Positions 33,331 to 47,297 are shown, counted from the stretch's first letter. The stretch: DNA of 64,000 bases from Raphanus sativus (GCF_000801105.2 NC_079515.1:18623407-18687406), one strand, 5' to 3'. Numbers and translations: made by a program. Notes: generated from the sequence alone by a model not told the origin.

Positions 33331-33801
33331 TTTGAGTTATAAATACAGTTTGATACGAATTAATATTTTGAGATTATTGTATCTTATTATGTTATAAAAC
33401 TGTATTATATCAAAGAAATAATTTTGCTTAAAATTATATAATTTATGAATTAGTTTTATTGAGTTTTTGTATATACATTTTATATAATTTCTTTTTATGT
33501 TTTGGTATTTTACCAGACCTGAAAAACCAAACAGAAACTGACTCGAAAATACATGTGCAGTTCAGGTCCGAGTATATGGGAAAGTACTTATATAATATTT
33601 TTTTGGATCTGCGGGCCTCTGTTTTAGTTCGAGTCCTCACCGAGATCTGATTTGGTACGCAAAGTACCTGAAGCATTTTGTATATATTTGGTACGTTTGG
33701 TATTTCAGATATATTTTTGGTAGTACACATAAGTTTCAAGTTTGGGTTTTTGTTTATAGTTTGGGGTTTTGGATAAAATTTAAAATTTAAAATATATTTC
33801 A

Positions 33802-33901
33802 NNNNNNNNNNNNNNNNNNNNNNNNNNNNNNNNNNNNNNNNNNNNNNNNNNNNNNNNNNNNNNNNNNNNNNNNNNNNNNNNNNNNNNNNNNNNNNNNNNN
33901 N
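33802..33901. other. Assembly gap of 100 N
   Basis: Exactly 100 N bases, a conventional gap of unknown true size. The flanks on both sides contain TTTGGG/GGTTTTGG-rich sequence, so a repeat probably caused it. Confidence 1.
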
Positions 33902-36900
33902 GGTCGGTATAGTTTTGGGTATTTTTTTGTTCCCTTGGGTTAGATTACGGGTAAATGTTTGGATCTTTTGGGTATTTTTCGTGTTTCAGGTACTTTGAGT
34001 TTCTTTCTGGATCCTAAATGCCCAACCAATCCAGAGCCGTTACACACCCAAATTACATTTATTTTACAACTATTTGAATTCTTAACCCGAACAAAATCAG
34101 ACCTAAAAGGAACCGACTCTAATACAACTAAAATTTTTAAATACCTAGTTATGTTCAAATTTTTTTGACTCGAGAGTAGTGGTGTTCAATGCGGTAAAAC
34201 CGAACCAATTAAAACCTAACTGAACCGAAATAGAAAAAGTGATTTGGATTTGATAGCACCAAATATACCAAATGGATGTTATTTTTTGAAACCGTGGTAT
34301 ATGGATATGGTTTGATATATAAACTGATTAAATTGAATAAACTGAATAAATCGATTAATTAATATATAGTGGTATAAACTATATGTATATTATATAATAT
34401 AATTAATAATGCATACATTATTTATTTTATTGATATAATCTTCATACTTAAAATGCTGATTTTAATAATTTATTTTAAGTTAATTTTTTTTTTTATTTTA
34501 TCAAATTAAACATTATTTTTATTTTTTTGTTGAAAAGTACAGGTGCCAATATTTAGTTATTTAATAGTATTATGGATAACTAATTTTGCTTATTTTGAAA
34601 GAGTGGGTATATTTTTTATTTTTTTTTTGAAAAAATTAATTTTTTTTTTGACAATTTCAATTATATTTATATTTAATATTAATTTAAATTGATATAATAT
34701 TTCCTTAAATAAATGAAATATGAAAATTTAAAATTTAAAAAGAAATATAAAACAAAAAGATACCCGTCATACTCAATCTTTATATATATACTGGTAAGTT
34801 AAATAAGGAAATAATGATCCAAAAATATATATTATATAGAAGAAGATACAAATACATGTGAAAATTTGTAACAACATCTTCATCAAAAAAAATAAACGGC
34901 AAAATTATTATGTTTTAAAAAATAATAGACACACCTCATATATATTATAATATATACCAATTTAAAATTTAAAATAAAATGTTTATATGAAAATAAATGA
35001 AAACAAACATCCGCACGGTTGTGCGATTGTTTTTAGAAATAGTAGATCTATGAGTGGTGTAGATAAAATCAGTGAATGGTGGAAATAAATTATGTGAGTG
35101 TCATAGATATTATTCAAACTTAAATGAAACAAATGCAGATTGGATATTTTTCTCTTGTGAAATTATGAGGATAATATTTTGTGGATCAAAACTAGACATA
35201 TAAATTAGGGTAAAATTCTGAATCTCAAATAACATAGTCTTATAAATTATTGAGTTTAGATTCAGTTATATAATCTCAAAAATTAGGTTGTTCGGGCTAA
35301 TTCCATTTTGAACTACATATATATTTTGGATTTAAGATTTTTAAGGCAAGCCCAAAAACCTAAAACGTTATATTTAATTTATATATTATCAATTTTGTAA
35401 AAACCCATTTTTATATTGACAAACTCTTTCAATATTCTTGATCCAAGCAAATATACCTTACTAAAGCAAATATAGAAATTTTGAATGTACCTTACTTTTT
35501 GATTTTTACAATAATCACATTTTAAATTTGATAAAGTTGTCTATTTCATGAAGAAAATGTTTTGTTTAAACCCTAAAGTATGGTACATTTAACTGTGTTT
35601 AACATAAACTTTGTTTTATATATACTTAATTTTAATTTATATTTATTATTTAAATCTTGGTAAATTTGATTTGTTTATAATATGATTTCAAAGAGTACGA
35701 AAAACTATTGTCAAAGAAAAGGTTAAATTGTATTATATTTGAAAATGATATATTTGAATTAAATATTTATAAAAAAGGTGAAATATAATTACATACTGAA
35801 AATTAAATGTACAAATTGAGAAAAACCTAAACTATGCCGTACGTAAGTTTTAGTAGACATAAAATTTTAGAAATATATTTCAGCAAACAAACAATTACAA
35901 AACACTAAGCCAGTTGTTGCTTTTAAATTCAACACTTCAATTTGAGTTTTTTTTGCTATATAGAACTACAAAACAAATTTTATTTATTCTTCTTTTCTTG
36001 GTTTAAAACAAGGGAAATCGAATGTATGACGCTAAAAAAAATATAATTTAATATCTATAAAACATAATTTCCTCACATATAATGTATATTTTGTATAAAA
36101 AAAACCATTTTATCCTCCTATGAAATCAGTGCAACCTGTAAAGAAATAAAAATTTAGTTAAATAGCTATTAGTTGTGAAAAAATAAAATGTGGTCCTATG
36201 TTACTCACATACCTTCACAAATAAGATTTTCATTGTTAATATTTGTAAAAGTGAATATATTTATTTCTCCACAAATTTGAGCAATGAAGACGTTACCGAC
36301 TGCGTTGTCGAAAAAAATTTGTGGAAGAAAATACCGATTTAAAAGGTTTTGTTGGTGATAAAAAGGATAGGCTTCTTATATTCCAAAAGCGAAAGGACGC
36401 CGGAATATGTACTTATCTGAATTTGAAATAAATTGTAGCATGTGGGAGAAGATGAACTGTTTCTGTTATTGTGTTCTATTCTATTATATCCATATAGAAT
36501 AGAAATGTAAGACAATATGTATTTTCATATTTTATGTGATATATTATGTTACTATATTATTTAATCATGTAATATTTCTATTTTGCGGTTACTAAAAGTG
36601 CTTTATTTTGTTTAGAAATATAGTTTATAATTTTTTTTAGTTTTAAATATCGTTACATGTTTTTGAACATGTAGAAGTCGTACTATGATCTATATTGTAT
36701 AGTTTATTATTACATAATATAATTTAATATTACATAATATTATGTTCGTTTTAGATTTTGATATTTGGGTTTAGGGTTCATAATTTGGGTTAGGGCTTGG
36801 GTCAAAATTAACTTATTCCATGTAATCATAGACATTTCATAATTTCACCTAATATGTACTATATATGTTCTTTATTTTGTTTCATTCGATTTGGGTTTAA

Positions 36901-36905
36901 TTTTT
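33902..36905. other. Unassigned AT-rich DNA
   Basis: No gene. Scattered AACCGAACC/CCGAAC motifs (34190-34230) resemble Helitron interiors in this window. A decayed terminal hairpin-like CATCCGCACGGTTGTGCGAT lies near 35010. A GC-richer patch at 36280-36440 is unexplained. Telomere-like GGGTTTAGGGTT is at 36768-36779. Confidence 0.5.
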
Positions 36906-36906
36906 A

Positions 36907-37432
36907 CTAGTATTTGACATGCACGTCCGTGCGGGTTGGTTTTGACCTTTTTATAAATCATTTACTAGCATTTTTAAACATATAAGTTATCCAGACTTGG
37001 AAGAATTCAAATCAAACATTGTCCGAAATTTTTTAATACCTGAACATAATTTAATTTTAAAATCCAAAAACCCAATACTCGTAAAAACAAATCTGTAGCA
37101 TATATTTGAGTGTAGATGTTTAACTGATTATGTAAACAAATAATATAATTTTGTTAACCGATTTGAATTCTTGTCACTAATGGAATAATTTCATTTAAAC
37201 ACGTGAAATTACTATGGTTAATACGTAAAATAAATGTCATCAAATTATTATAATAACTGTAATTAATGAAATAGGTTGAGAGAGTGAAAAATGAATGTAA
37301 AATATGTAATGAACATTTAAATGAAAACAATAAATGAACTGATTAGAATTACTAAAAAATGAAGATCTATAAGAATCCACTTAAAATTATGCAAGTATTA
37401 TTTTGTTCTTTAATTTTAATAGAATAGATAGA
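36907..37432 (-). mobile_element. Probable non-autonomous Helitron
   Basis: Host A at 36906, then CTAGTATTTGACATGCACGT with the hairpin GCACGTCCGTGC. The right end reversed reads TCTATCTATTCTATTAAAAT, followed by host T at 37433. Confidence 0.65.
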
Positions 37433-38499
37433 TATGTCAATACTATTATGTTTGTATATCTTAAGATTTTGAAATTTTGATTAGTGAGGAATATCAAATA
37501 TTAAGCTTAGGGTTGCATAATCTTAAAAATATAATTTGAATAAGAATATCTAAATGTTTGTAGTATAAGAAATTGTAGGTATTACGAACCGTTATAACTT
37601 CAAATAATAAGAACAACCAAAAACGTGTAGGAAATTAAAAATGGTAGAGTAAATAAGGAATATCCAAACCACTTTTTGGTACAAATATCCAAACCATTTT
37701 CAGATCCATTGGTTATTTAGGTATTTTCAGGTTTTTACTCATCAAAACCAAACACATCCGACCTGGAAGAATCCAACTCAAAACCCACGCATAAATTTAT
37801 AATATCCAAATGGATCCTAATTTCAAAACCCAAAAAAAACGATACCCGAAAAATAATCAGTATCTGAATGAGTATCCGAATATCCATGTCTAACTTATTT
37901 TGTAAACAAATAAAAAAATTTATTTCTACGTGTTTAGCTAAATTAAGTGAAACATGAAGAGTTTTGATTTAAGTTATTATTTGGCTTATATAAATTATAT
38001 GATTTTGAAATATATGTTTGGCTACGTATTTTTTCACCAATTGAAATTAAAATTAAAAAAATGTTTTAGTAAAACAGACTAAATCGAACTTTTAACAATA
38101 TGCAAAATCTAGTTATTTTACATTTTGATTTTTATAAATAGTACAAAGTTAATGTTTATTAACTAAAATTAAAAATGTACACTATTATTATTATGGTAAT
38201 GTAATTAATGATGTAATGTACTGGTAATGTAATATAATTAATGAAGTTGTTAAATTAAAAGAATTATTATTATGGTAATATGATTAGAAATGTAATGTAT
38301 TTTTAAGGTAATATAATTAATGAAGTTATTAAATTAAATAAAATTAGAAAGATAATTAATGTAAGAATTTGTTGAAAAGAAGTTTAGTTCTATTTGTACT
38401 TCTATTTAGATTGTTATGCAAAAAAACAAGAATGGCATAAATTGTAATATTGAAAGAAAATTAAGGGTTAACTCTAACTTGTACTTCATTTTTAATAGA
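37433..38499 (-). mobile_element. Helitron body with 5' terminus, 3' end unresolved
   Basis: The right end reversed from 38499 reads TCTATTAAAAATGAAGTACA, a Helitron 5' end. Its 3' end is not clear and may be the one at 36907. The interior has CCAAATATCC-type motifs and no coding capacity. Confidence 0.5.
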
Positions 38500-38504
38500 T
38501 TAGA

Positions 38505-38845
38505 CTAGATTTTGATCCGCGCTTCCGAAGCGCGGGTATTATATCCTTTCATATAATGTTATCTGAAAATATAATGTTTCGGTCGTATTTTATAGGAGTG
38601 TATATTTCTTTATGTGTGATGTTAAATCGAACACCAATATTAAGAAAGTTGTCTACGTTTTTACATGGTGATAATATATCAATCTAGTTTAATAGTGTAG
38701 ATGATTTATTTATTTATTAACTATAAAGCCAAGGTAGATTATGATTTATATTCCTTTAAAGTTTTATAAAAAAAAAATCAAAATGGAATTTGAAATCGCA
38801 GAATTATTTTTGTTGTCATATTTAGTAACCCGTTTGTTTGTTTCG

Positions 38846-38897
<52 letters not shown>

Positions 38898-40343
38898 TTG
38901 GTGCATTGGGTTTAGGTTTGATTCCAGTTTGTTTTTTTTTTTTGGTTTTTAGTTTGATTACTTTTCGGTTGTGGTTTATGGTTGTTCGGTTCGAGTAAGA
39001 TAAAATCCGTTTGAGGTTTAAATTTGTTTCTTAAATCTTTCTTGCATTTGATAAATAACTGATTTTAAATAATTGTTAATGATAAATTTATAAACGAATT
39101 TCTTTTTATAATAAAACCTAACTAACTTAAATGTATCTACTTGTATTTTGATAGTTAAAAAACTTATACTTATTACATATTATTTTAGTAAACAAACGAT
39201 GGTCGTATTTATTTTTAAAAAAATACTTATGCAGTTTAAAAAATTCTTTTAATTAAATTAATATAAAGGAAAAACATTCCCGACACATTGACCATTCTGA
39301 TGAAATTGTTTAAAAACTCTTTGGGCCTTATTAATACAAACAAAGAAGTTTCATTTTTATGTTTAAAAACTAATCGAATACAACTGGGCTTTCAAAAGTA
39401 AAATACAAAATTATAAAATAACAAAATGTTAGTGTAAGGTGTTGGGTTTATAATTCATGTTAGATATTTGTTCAAGCTCAGTCTGGCTCTTGGTTCGTCA
39501 CTGCAAACCGACGAAAGAAAAACATGTCTTCTTGACTTTCCAGAATATAAGATTCCTCAGAAAAAAGCGTTTGTCTCTCTCAGACTCTCAGTCTCTCTCT
39601 AAATATTTTGATAACGAAGATCTGATGAAACATGATCCATCAACACAGATCGTTGAAGTTCTATCTCCAATAACTTATTTTTATTTTATCAGTATATCAT
39701 AGGCTCATCGAAACCATTACTTACAATCTAAAAATCAATTTTTCTGATATGGTTTGCATGTCTAATCCAATGAATGATCTGTTTAATCCGAGGTTAATTC
39801 TTTTCCTTTTGTATATACCTGAAGAAGATATGAAAAGTATCCCTCAAGACAAAATGAAGAAATGGAGTTAAAGGATCCACAAACGTCGATCTCTTCGTGT
39901 CAATATATTTTCAAATATTTCCCTTAATCGTTATACAGTTTTTTTTGTTTTAAATAAAATTTATAGATATTTATTAATATATATAATCGTTATATAGTTG
40001 GTTGATCAAGTGTAGTTAAACACTAAAAAGTAAATCTCTAAAGTTTTTTTAACTATTTTTGGAATTTGTTTCATGTCGAGCAATGAGTTATGCCGTTTAA
40101 ATAATCTGGATCAAAGAAAAATAATTTTTTTCTCTCTCTGCAGAAGTAAACGAAGATTGAGAGAAACATGCTTAATCATCACCCGAAACTGCTTTTTATA
40201 AAGATAGAAGTTTTTTTGTAAAAATATAAAGATAGAAGTTTTCCATTTTTCTCACATCTTGCCAGTATATTTCCGTTCATATTAAAATGGTGGTATCTGA
40301 TCTTTGTCCGATCTTACTCATTTGGTTTGAACTTTAAATATAT
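38505..40343 (-). mobile_element. Helitron 3' end and body, partner end uncertain
   Basis: Host A at 38504, CTAGATTTTGATCCGCGCTT and the hairpin CCGCGCTTCCGAAGCGCGG. No 5' terminus occurs before the next Helitron at 40345, which may therefore be nested in it. The body includes a microsatellite and a promoter/leader-like stretch at 39300-39860, treated as a separate observation. Confidence 0.6.
38847..38896. repeat. CA/TA microsatellite
   Basis: ACACACACA followed by a long uninterrupted TA tract within the Helitron body. Confidence 0.95.
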
Positions 40344-40344
40344 A

Positions 40345-41661
40345 CTAGACTTTGACCCGCTCGACCGAGCGGGTATCAATTTTTATTTTTATCTTTGTTT
40401 GTAGTATATGTTCTACATAATTTGCAATGTGTGTTTTAATATAACATTTTGAAAGATAATAATGTGTTTAGCTATATCGAATATTTTTTTTTACGTTTTA
40501 CCGTAAATTATATGAACAATATTTATTTGATATTATATAAACAAATCCAAAATTTGTATAATTAAATTTATCTATAAAATATCTAGAAAATCAATTTTGT
40601 GAATTAAACAGTAGAAAAAATAGCTATGAGTTAGCCAGGTATTAAAAATTGATACATTAGTTTTAACATTTGTAAGAAAATAAAAATATTATATGTTTTA
40701 ATATTTGTAAGAAAATAAAAAGATTATATGTAATTTATTCCATAGATTATTCGGTTTGTCTAGTTGTATTCATAGTTTTAAAAATAAAGAAGGTGTAGAA
40801 CTGTGAAAATATTTTATAAATCTGTGAGGAAAGATCATAATTGTCTTGACCGATTGTACATGTCAACTTAATTAAATTGATTTATGAGTATAATGTTTAA
40901 TTTAATTGATTCTTGTCTACCTGAAAAAGAAAGTATAGCCATTTAGTTATTTGTTTCTTTCATTATACAGTAAAACCTCTATAAATTAACAATGTTGAGA
41001 CTTTGAAATTTTATTAATTTATAGAGATATTAATTTACAAAAGTTTCCTTATTTAGATTTTTTTCTATTTTCTATTTTTATTTATATAAAAAAGAAAATA
41101 TTTTATTTTACCGTATGTACATTATTTAAATTTTATAAATTTGACTTCAATATTGTTTTATTATCTTATTTTATGTATAATTTTATGTTTCATAGAATTG
41201 TTAAGTGTGTTTTCGGTATAATTTTACTAAATGTTATCAAAATATATTGAAATGTTAAGAAAAAAAAGAATTTTCATTGTGAATATAAAACCAACAATAT
41301 AATATTTAACTTATATAAAAATTATATATAGATAAATTATTAATTTATGATTTTAAGGGGACTATATATTTACATAGAAATTTTAAAAATATTATTATCT
41401 TATTATTTTATCGATTTGTGTTATATTTAACACCGGCCCAACTTGGGACCGCTAAAATTTATTAATTTATAGATATTATTAATTTATAGATTATTAATTT
41501 ATAGAGGTTCTACTGTAGTTAGTTTGAAATATTTTAGTAAATCATTTAATGTGTGGAAAAGACAGATATTTTTTACGTTAGGTTAATTAAATTCTTAATG
41601 GTATTAGGCTGTAAATATTGTGCAAGTCTAAGGGTATGTACTTCTATTTTAATAAAGTAGA
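40345..41661 (-). mobile_element. Non-autonomous Helitron
   Basis: Host A at 40344, CTAGACTTTGACCCGCTCGA with the perfect hairpin CCCGCTCGACCGAGCGGG. The right end reversed reads TCTACTTTATTAAAATAGAA, followed by host T at 41662. It is 1317 bp and carries a MITE at 40966-41518. Confidence 0.8.
40966..41518. mobile_element. MITE with TACAGTAAAACCTCTATAAA ends
   Basis: The left end is TACAGTAAAACCTCTATAAA. The right end, reversed, is TACAGTAGAACCTCTATAAA. About 550 bp, inside a Helitron, and the same family as 14938-15132. Its right end carries three short repeats of TTAATTTATAGA. Confidence 0.75.
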
Positions 41662-41664
41662 TTA

Positions 41665-42431
41665 TAGCTTGATACGTGTACCCGTGTGGCTATTTTTTTA
41701 TTTTTCAAAAATTTATATTTATCCTATATAAATGTAAATATATATTTTTAACATTATATGTATTAAATATTTTTTAACATTTTAAAACAAAATAATTTTA
41801 TAATTAATAATGAATGATTTATATGTTTTTTAAATATATATTTATCTTGTATAATATAAATATATATTTTTAACTTATCTGTATTAAATAATTATTAGCT
41901 TAAAATATTATAATTAATAATGAATAATTTTATTTTTTTGTTTTTATCCGCCAATTGTATCATCTATATTTTAAGATATGACACTTATGTTCGTGCGATT
42001 GTATTCGTATGGATCAAAATTTTAATGCAGAATAAAGTTTTTATCTATGATTATATTTTATTTATCTGATATAAAATTCAATATATCATTTATATTTTGT
42101 GTTTTATATTATGTATTTTATAACATTTTTTGTATTTTTTGAAGTAGCTAATCATAACAAAATTAAAAATAACCAATCCATCATAATGGACATCATTTTA
42201 CATTTTTTGCATGATTAAATGTAATTTAATGTTTAGTTAGATTATAAAAAGTATTTCTGAAATAAATGATACTTAATTTATTGTATTTCAATTTAGGAAA
42301 ATGCATTAATAAAACAGAAAAGATAAACATTTAAATAGGCATTTTAATAATTAATCAGTGACATGGAAGTGTAAATAAGTTTGAAAACTAAAAGATAATT
42401 TTAAATTGTACTTCTCTTTTAATAATAGAGA
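41665..42431 (-). mobile_element. Probable Helitron with decayed 3' end
   Basis: The right end reversed, TCTCTATTATTAAAAGAGAA, is an excellent Helitron 5' terminus followed by host T at 42432. The left side shows only a decayed AGCTTGATACGTGTACCCGT version of the 3' end. Alternatively this is the displaced right part of the Helitron starting at 38505. Confidence 0.5.
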
Positions 42432-42744
42432 TGATTACATAAATATAGAAGTTAGCGAAATTCTAGGCTACTGTTTTTATGTTTATAGGTATATTAAAGA
42501 TTTGATATTGATTATAGGTTTGGATACACTCAGCAAAGATATCTGTTAAGATTATGAATTTTATTGATTTGGTTGGTTTAGAAAGATTTGATCATCGTTT
42601 GGTATAGATGATTTAAATTTTACACATTAACGTAAAATATATATGTATCTTGCTACTGTTATAAGTTACATTAATGTATCCATATGATGCTTTGCTTTCT
42701 GATAACGTGACTGAACATTGGAGTTTTGCAGGAATAATTATTCA

Positions 42745-44437
42745 CTAGATTCTGACCCGCACGCTCGTGCGGGTGTATATTCCAAAAATATATTACTATT
42801 TATTTTCTATATCAATATCAAAGCTGGATAAAAAATTCAAATCTGAAGAACCGAACCGATCACGATCCGAAAGAGTAATGCCAAACCCGAACCAAAATTG
42901 ATTAAATATCTAAATTATTCAAAATTTAGATATTTAGACAACTGAAACCATAACCAATTAGAACCGAAGTATTTTGGATATCAAAATATATCCGAAAAAG
43001 ATTTTATATACTTATATATATTAATTATTTTTAGTTTAATGTATATAAAAACATCCGAATATATATGATGATACTTTTAGGTTGGTGTAAATTCTTGAAA
43101 ATATATAAAAATAGTCAAATATAAATATCCAACATAGTGGAATTACACTTAAAACACCAAAAATATTTAAAATAACTTTTGATCCAAAATTTAAACCAAA
43201 CCAAATTATATGTTAAGTTTAGGTATTCTGACATATTTTATTCAGATTTATATACAATATATTATTTTATTTATAGATTTTAAGAAATTAAAAATATATA
43301 ATGAATTAAAAAAAAATGGGTTATCCGAACCCGAACTGAACTCGCAAAGATCCGAATATAATTTGAATTGAAATTTAGAAATATCTGAATGAGCTGAAAT
43401 CTTTGACTCCGGAAACCCAAAACCCAAACAGATCCAAAACAAACCCGAATGGATACCTAAACGCCCAATCCTAGTCACTGTTATGTATCATATATATGTC
43501 ATCATACGTATTGGTCCATCATATAAATAATCATATAATTAATAGTATTTATATGTACCATTTTATAAATAATCACATATATTATATTTTTAAATTTTAA
43601 TGTGAAATATAAAAACTATAATTTAAGTTGGTATATGAAATTATTCTTTTTGTTGTATTTTTCTTATATATATTAAAACATTTTTAATAATGGTTATTGG
43701 AAAATATTTTAGTAAAATTATTTTTTTTGAATATATGCATATTTTAAATCAATTTTTGATATAAATCAACTTTAAATTATTATTTTGATTTGAAATATGC
43801 ATATAAAATTAAAATTTTATTTATGATTATTTTAGAAAAACAATGTTTTTAGGTAACTATATTAGTCCATTTTGTATATTTTTAAAACTGATATAATGGA
43901 TTTTCAATTTTTATTAATAACATAATTCATTACTTTTTTTCTTACTTTTATCCATGTTTCAAAATTTTAATTTTTTGCATTAGCTTTTTATGAATTATTA
44001 TTAATTTTATAATATTTTTTTTGAAAATCGAACTCTTGAAATTTTTATATTTGACTAAACTAAATAAGGTAATAATACTGTTTTTAAATTTTTTTTTTAT
44101 ATAATAGACTATTTATATTTCAATTTATGTTTTATTTTCACCATAAAGAATTATAAATATAGTGACAGAACTGTAAATAAAAAATATAGAAAGAAGTTTG
44201 TTTTAATTTATTGTAAAAACAATGGCTAAATGTTTAAATAAAAAAATATTAAATATTTTATTCATGTTTCTAAACAATTCTCTTTTGTTATTAATTTATT
44301 GAAAATACAATGGTTAAATGTGTAAATAAAAGAAAATACACATCTCTACTATCCATGTTTTCCAAATATATTTCATTTATTCAACTATTTTTGTTTCCAA
44401 ACAATCCAATTGTGTACTTCAACTTTAATAACATAGA
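42745..44437 (-). mobile_element. Non-autonomous Helitron
   Basis: Host A at 42744, CTAGATTCTGACCCGCACGC with the hairpin CCCGCACGCTCGTGCGGG. The right end reversed is TCTATGTTATTAAAGTTGAA, followed by host T at 44438. The 1693-bp body is rich in CCGAAC/CCCAAA motifs (42850-43470). The 76-codon minus frame there is a by-product of these repeats. Confidence 0.8.
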
Positions 44438-46125
44438 TATGCGGTTTTAAATTAGTTTAAATACATTTCCTTTTAAAATTTAATCACAGTAAAAACCAGA
44501 ATATTCATTACTAAAAAAAATTATTCCTTACTAAAGATAAGCAATACGTGTTCTCAAAGTTTGATAAGAGAATATGGAGATTGTATTAGTTAATTGATAT
44601 ATTGTTTTATTATGATGATTGGTTGAAATAGGAAAAAAATGGTTTGGAAAACACGTTATTATTAGTATCCATTAAATAGCTTTAGATTTAGATCTTTTGT
44701 GTTTGCTTGATATTGTTATATTTATGACGATTGCGTGGAAGTAGGAATGGTTTTGGAATCATATTGAGTTCAGAAAAGTAATCAATTATTAGTTTTGATT
44801 TTGTTCACCGAGAAAATTTAATGATACTAACTATAAAAATATTTTTGATGCTAACTAATAAAACTAAGAATTTCAAATATAATAACATTTTATACATGTG
44901 TAATCAATCATAATATATACGATGTTACAAACCATACAACTGCTCAAACCACAAAACCGAGTAAACAAAATAAAAGATGCAATTTAAAAGTTAGATGACA
45001 AAAAGTTACTTGATAGCAAAACAATGTTTATTACAGGACTTATAAACATGATATAGATTCAATCAAATTATGAGGTTAAGTATTTAAACAATAGGGTTTT
45101 TAGTGTAATCAAATAAACATTGCATTTATTTGGTTTTGTTCATGCAGACAAATTAAACTGAGGGATGCTGCGGAGAATGACATATTTTTGGTTCATTCGA
45201 TTTAGTTTTAAATTAAATCAGAGAAGGGGATTTCAGTTTCCAATTAAATCAGTAAAGGAGACATCAATTTAGGTATGGTTGTTAAGGGAATATTCACATC
45301 TTTTATTTTTAAGGCAGTGGCACAAAGTAGTAATTTTTGTGCAAAACTAAGGACTAAACACTATTTGTACTTCACTTTTAATAAATTACATTAGATAGAT
45401 TAGATATGAGTATGATATGAAAGAAGATTTGAATTAATGATTTTTATCTTTTGAAAAAAAAAACGAAAGTTATCATCCATCGCTATGTAAATAGGTCCAT
45501 CAAACTATAGATGAAGAATAAAAATGCAGGTTACAGTTATTAAAAACAGATTACTTTGAAGTCATCTGATTATTACAGTTGAGGTGAAGAAGAAAGGTAA
45601 GCCTAAAGTGGTTATTATATCATTCCATTTTCCTGAGACTTTTCACACTGCAATTTAATCAAAACAACGGATTACATTGAAGACTTGAAGTCATTGTTTT
45701 CGTTTTTGTTTTTGGCGAAATTATAGTTAGGAATATGCATTAACTAATCCAAAAAGACAACATTATTAAAATGAAAAATTATTAATAATTTCAGTGATAT
45801 AGAAATGTAAATAACTTGAAAAACTTAAGGATATTTTATATTTGTACTTCTATTTTAATAGTATAGAAGATTTACTCATATGCCGGCTGTGCAGTGACAT
45901 TTGTATAGGCAGAGCTTTATTCATGTGAGTCTAACCAATATCACAAAAACAACAAAACTGAGAAAATATAAGTTTTTGTATAATGACATAAAATTTTCAA
46001 TGCCTACAATGACTATAATATGTTTAATATTTGTAAAATCTAAACTGTCAACTAATGTTTTCTCTTAATTTTACAGTCAAAGTTTACATGTTGTATGATG
46101 ATGAGAGTCATGAGACAAAGTCCTG
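44438..46125. other. AT-rich DNA with two Helitron 5' termini
   Basis: Helitron-like 5' ends (reversed TCTAATGTAATTTATTAAAA at 45395 and TCTTCTATACTATTAAAATA at 45870) without identified 3' ends. No complete gene; a possible exon at 46078-46125 is discussed in the findings. Confidence 0.5.
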
Positions 46126-47297
46126 TTGGAACTCGTTTTTTGACGAAATGGTTTTAGACCATTTTCAGTAAGTTTTTCGGGCGAAGACGTTCGTCGGAAT
46201 AACCGAATGTTTGACAAACACTATGAAATAGTGTATTTATATGTCAAAAAAAAATTCTGGTTTTGAATGAGAAATGGAGGTCCAAAGTGAATGATTTTAA
46301 AAGATTGTAAAGCTTATATTTGGCTGAGTGTAAAAACTAAGCAAATGTATCACTTTGAATATTTGGGTTTGAATTAGATTTAAATTTGTTAATTGGACAT
46401 CATGTCAATTAACTTATTTTTATAGATCTTATTCATAATAATAACCCATTACAAGGAATATTGTTCAGTTTGATTTCGTCAAAAAGGAATAATAAATGTC
46501 TTTGTAAAGTGACGTTAATTTGGTCATGGAGAAGTTACACTCCTTAATGCCAATTAATTTGTCAAGTAAACAGGGCCGGCTCAACACTATTAAGGGCCCT
46601 AGTGCAAAAAAATTCTTTTGAACTTTATATTATAAAAAAATATATTTAGGCCCTATATAATGACTAATTTTAAATATATTTAAGTTACTTTTACACAAAT
46701 AAACTAACATGCATGTTTTAATTTGAGTTTTTATTAAATTTCTGTACTCACATTTTATAATATTATATAAGTTTAAATTTAGTATATTATATATGTCACT
46801 AAAAAAATTTAAAAAAGAAAAGAAATTAGGATGGGCCCTGGGGTGGTCGCACTGACCGCCCTCCATGCTAAGCCGGCACTGCAAGTAAATGCTCCATCAA
46901 TACACAATATAAGTTTGCACTTTGTGAGTGTATAAATAAGTTGTGTGTGTTCTCATTTTAATAGAAAAAACTGATATATGATAAGAGTAAAAATCATTCT
47001 CCCATTATGAAATAGTTATGTTAGTATTTTTATTTTGTGTCTGAGAGTACAACACAAAACTAATTTTCGCCAGGCTTCTGATAGAGTGACGCAAATTCAG
47101 AAGATTGTTTGCAGTTGTATCATGGGACTCATTACGTTATCGAACCGTCGCACTACGGGACGTATTTGAGTTAAGGAAAAATATAATATTTCGCCTCTAC
47201 AGTTGTATCATCCTTTTCTTACTCTTTGGTATAGTATTATCATTTTTATTTTTTACAATATTCAGTAGTCCGTAGTTTATAAAATACGGTTCTATCA
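46126..47297 (+). repeat. 5' LTR of the non-coding element
   Basis: 1172 bp including a 311-bp hAT MITE and its 8-bp duplication. The rest aligns with 49149-49215 plus 56445-57462. Confidence 0.85.
46571..46881. mobile_element. hAT-type MITE
   Basis: The ends are CAGGGCCGGCTCA and, reversed, CAGTGCCGGCTTA. A perfect 8-bp CAAGTAAA flanks it (46563-46570 and 46882-46889). The partner LTR at about 56808-56815 holds the same sequence with a single CAAGTAAA, i.e. the empty site. The 311-bp element is non-coding; the minus-strand 84-codon frame ending at 46884 is not a gene. Confidence 0.92.
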
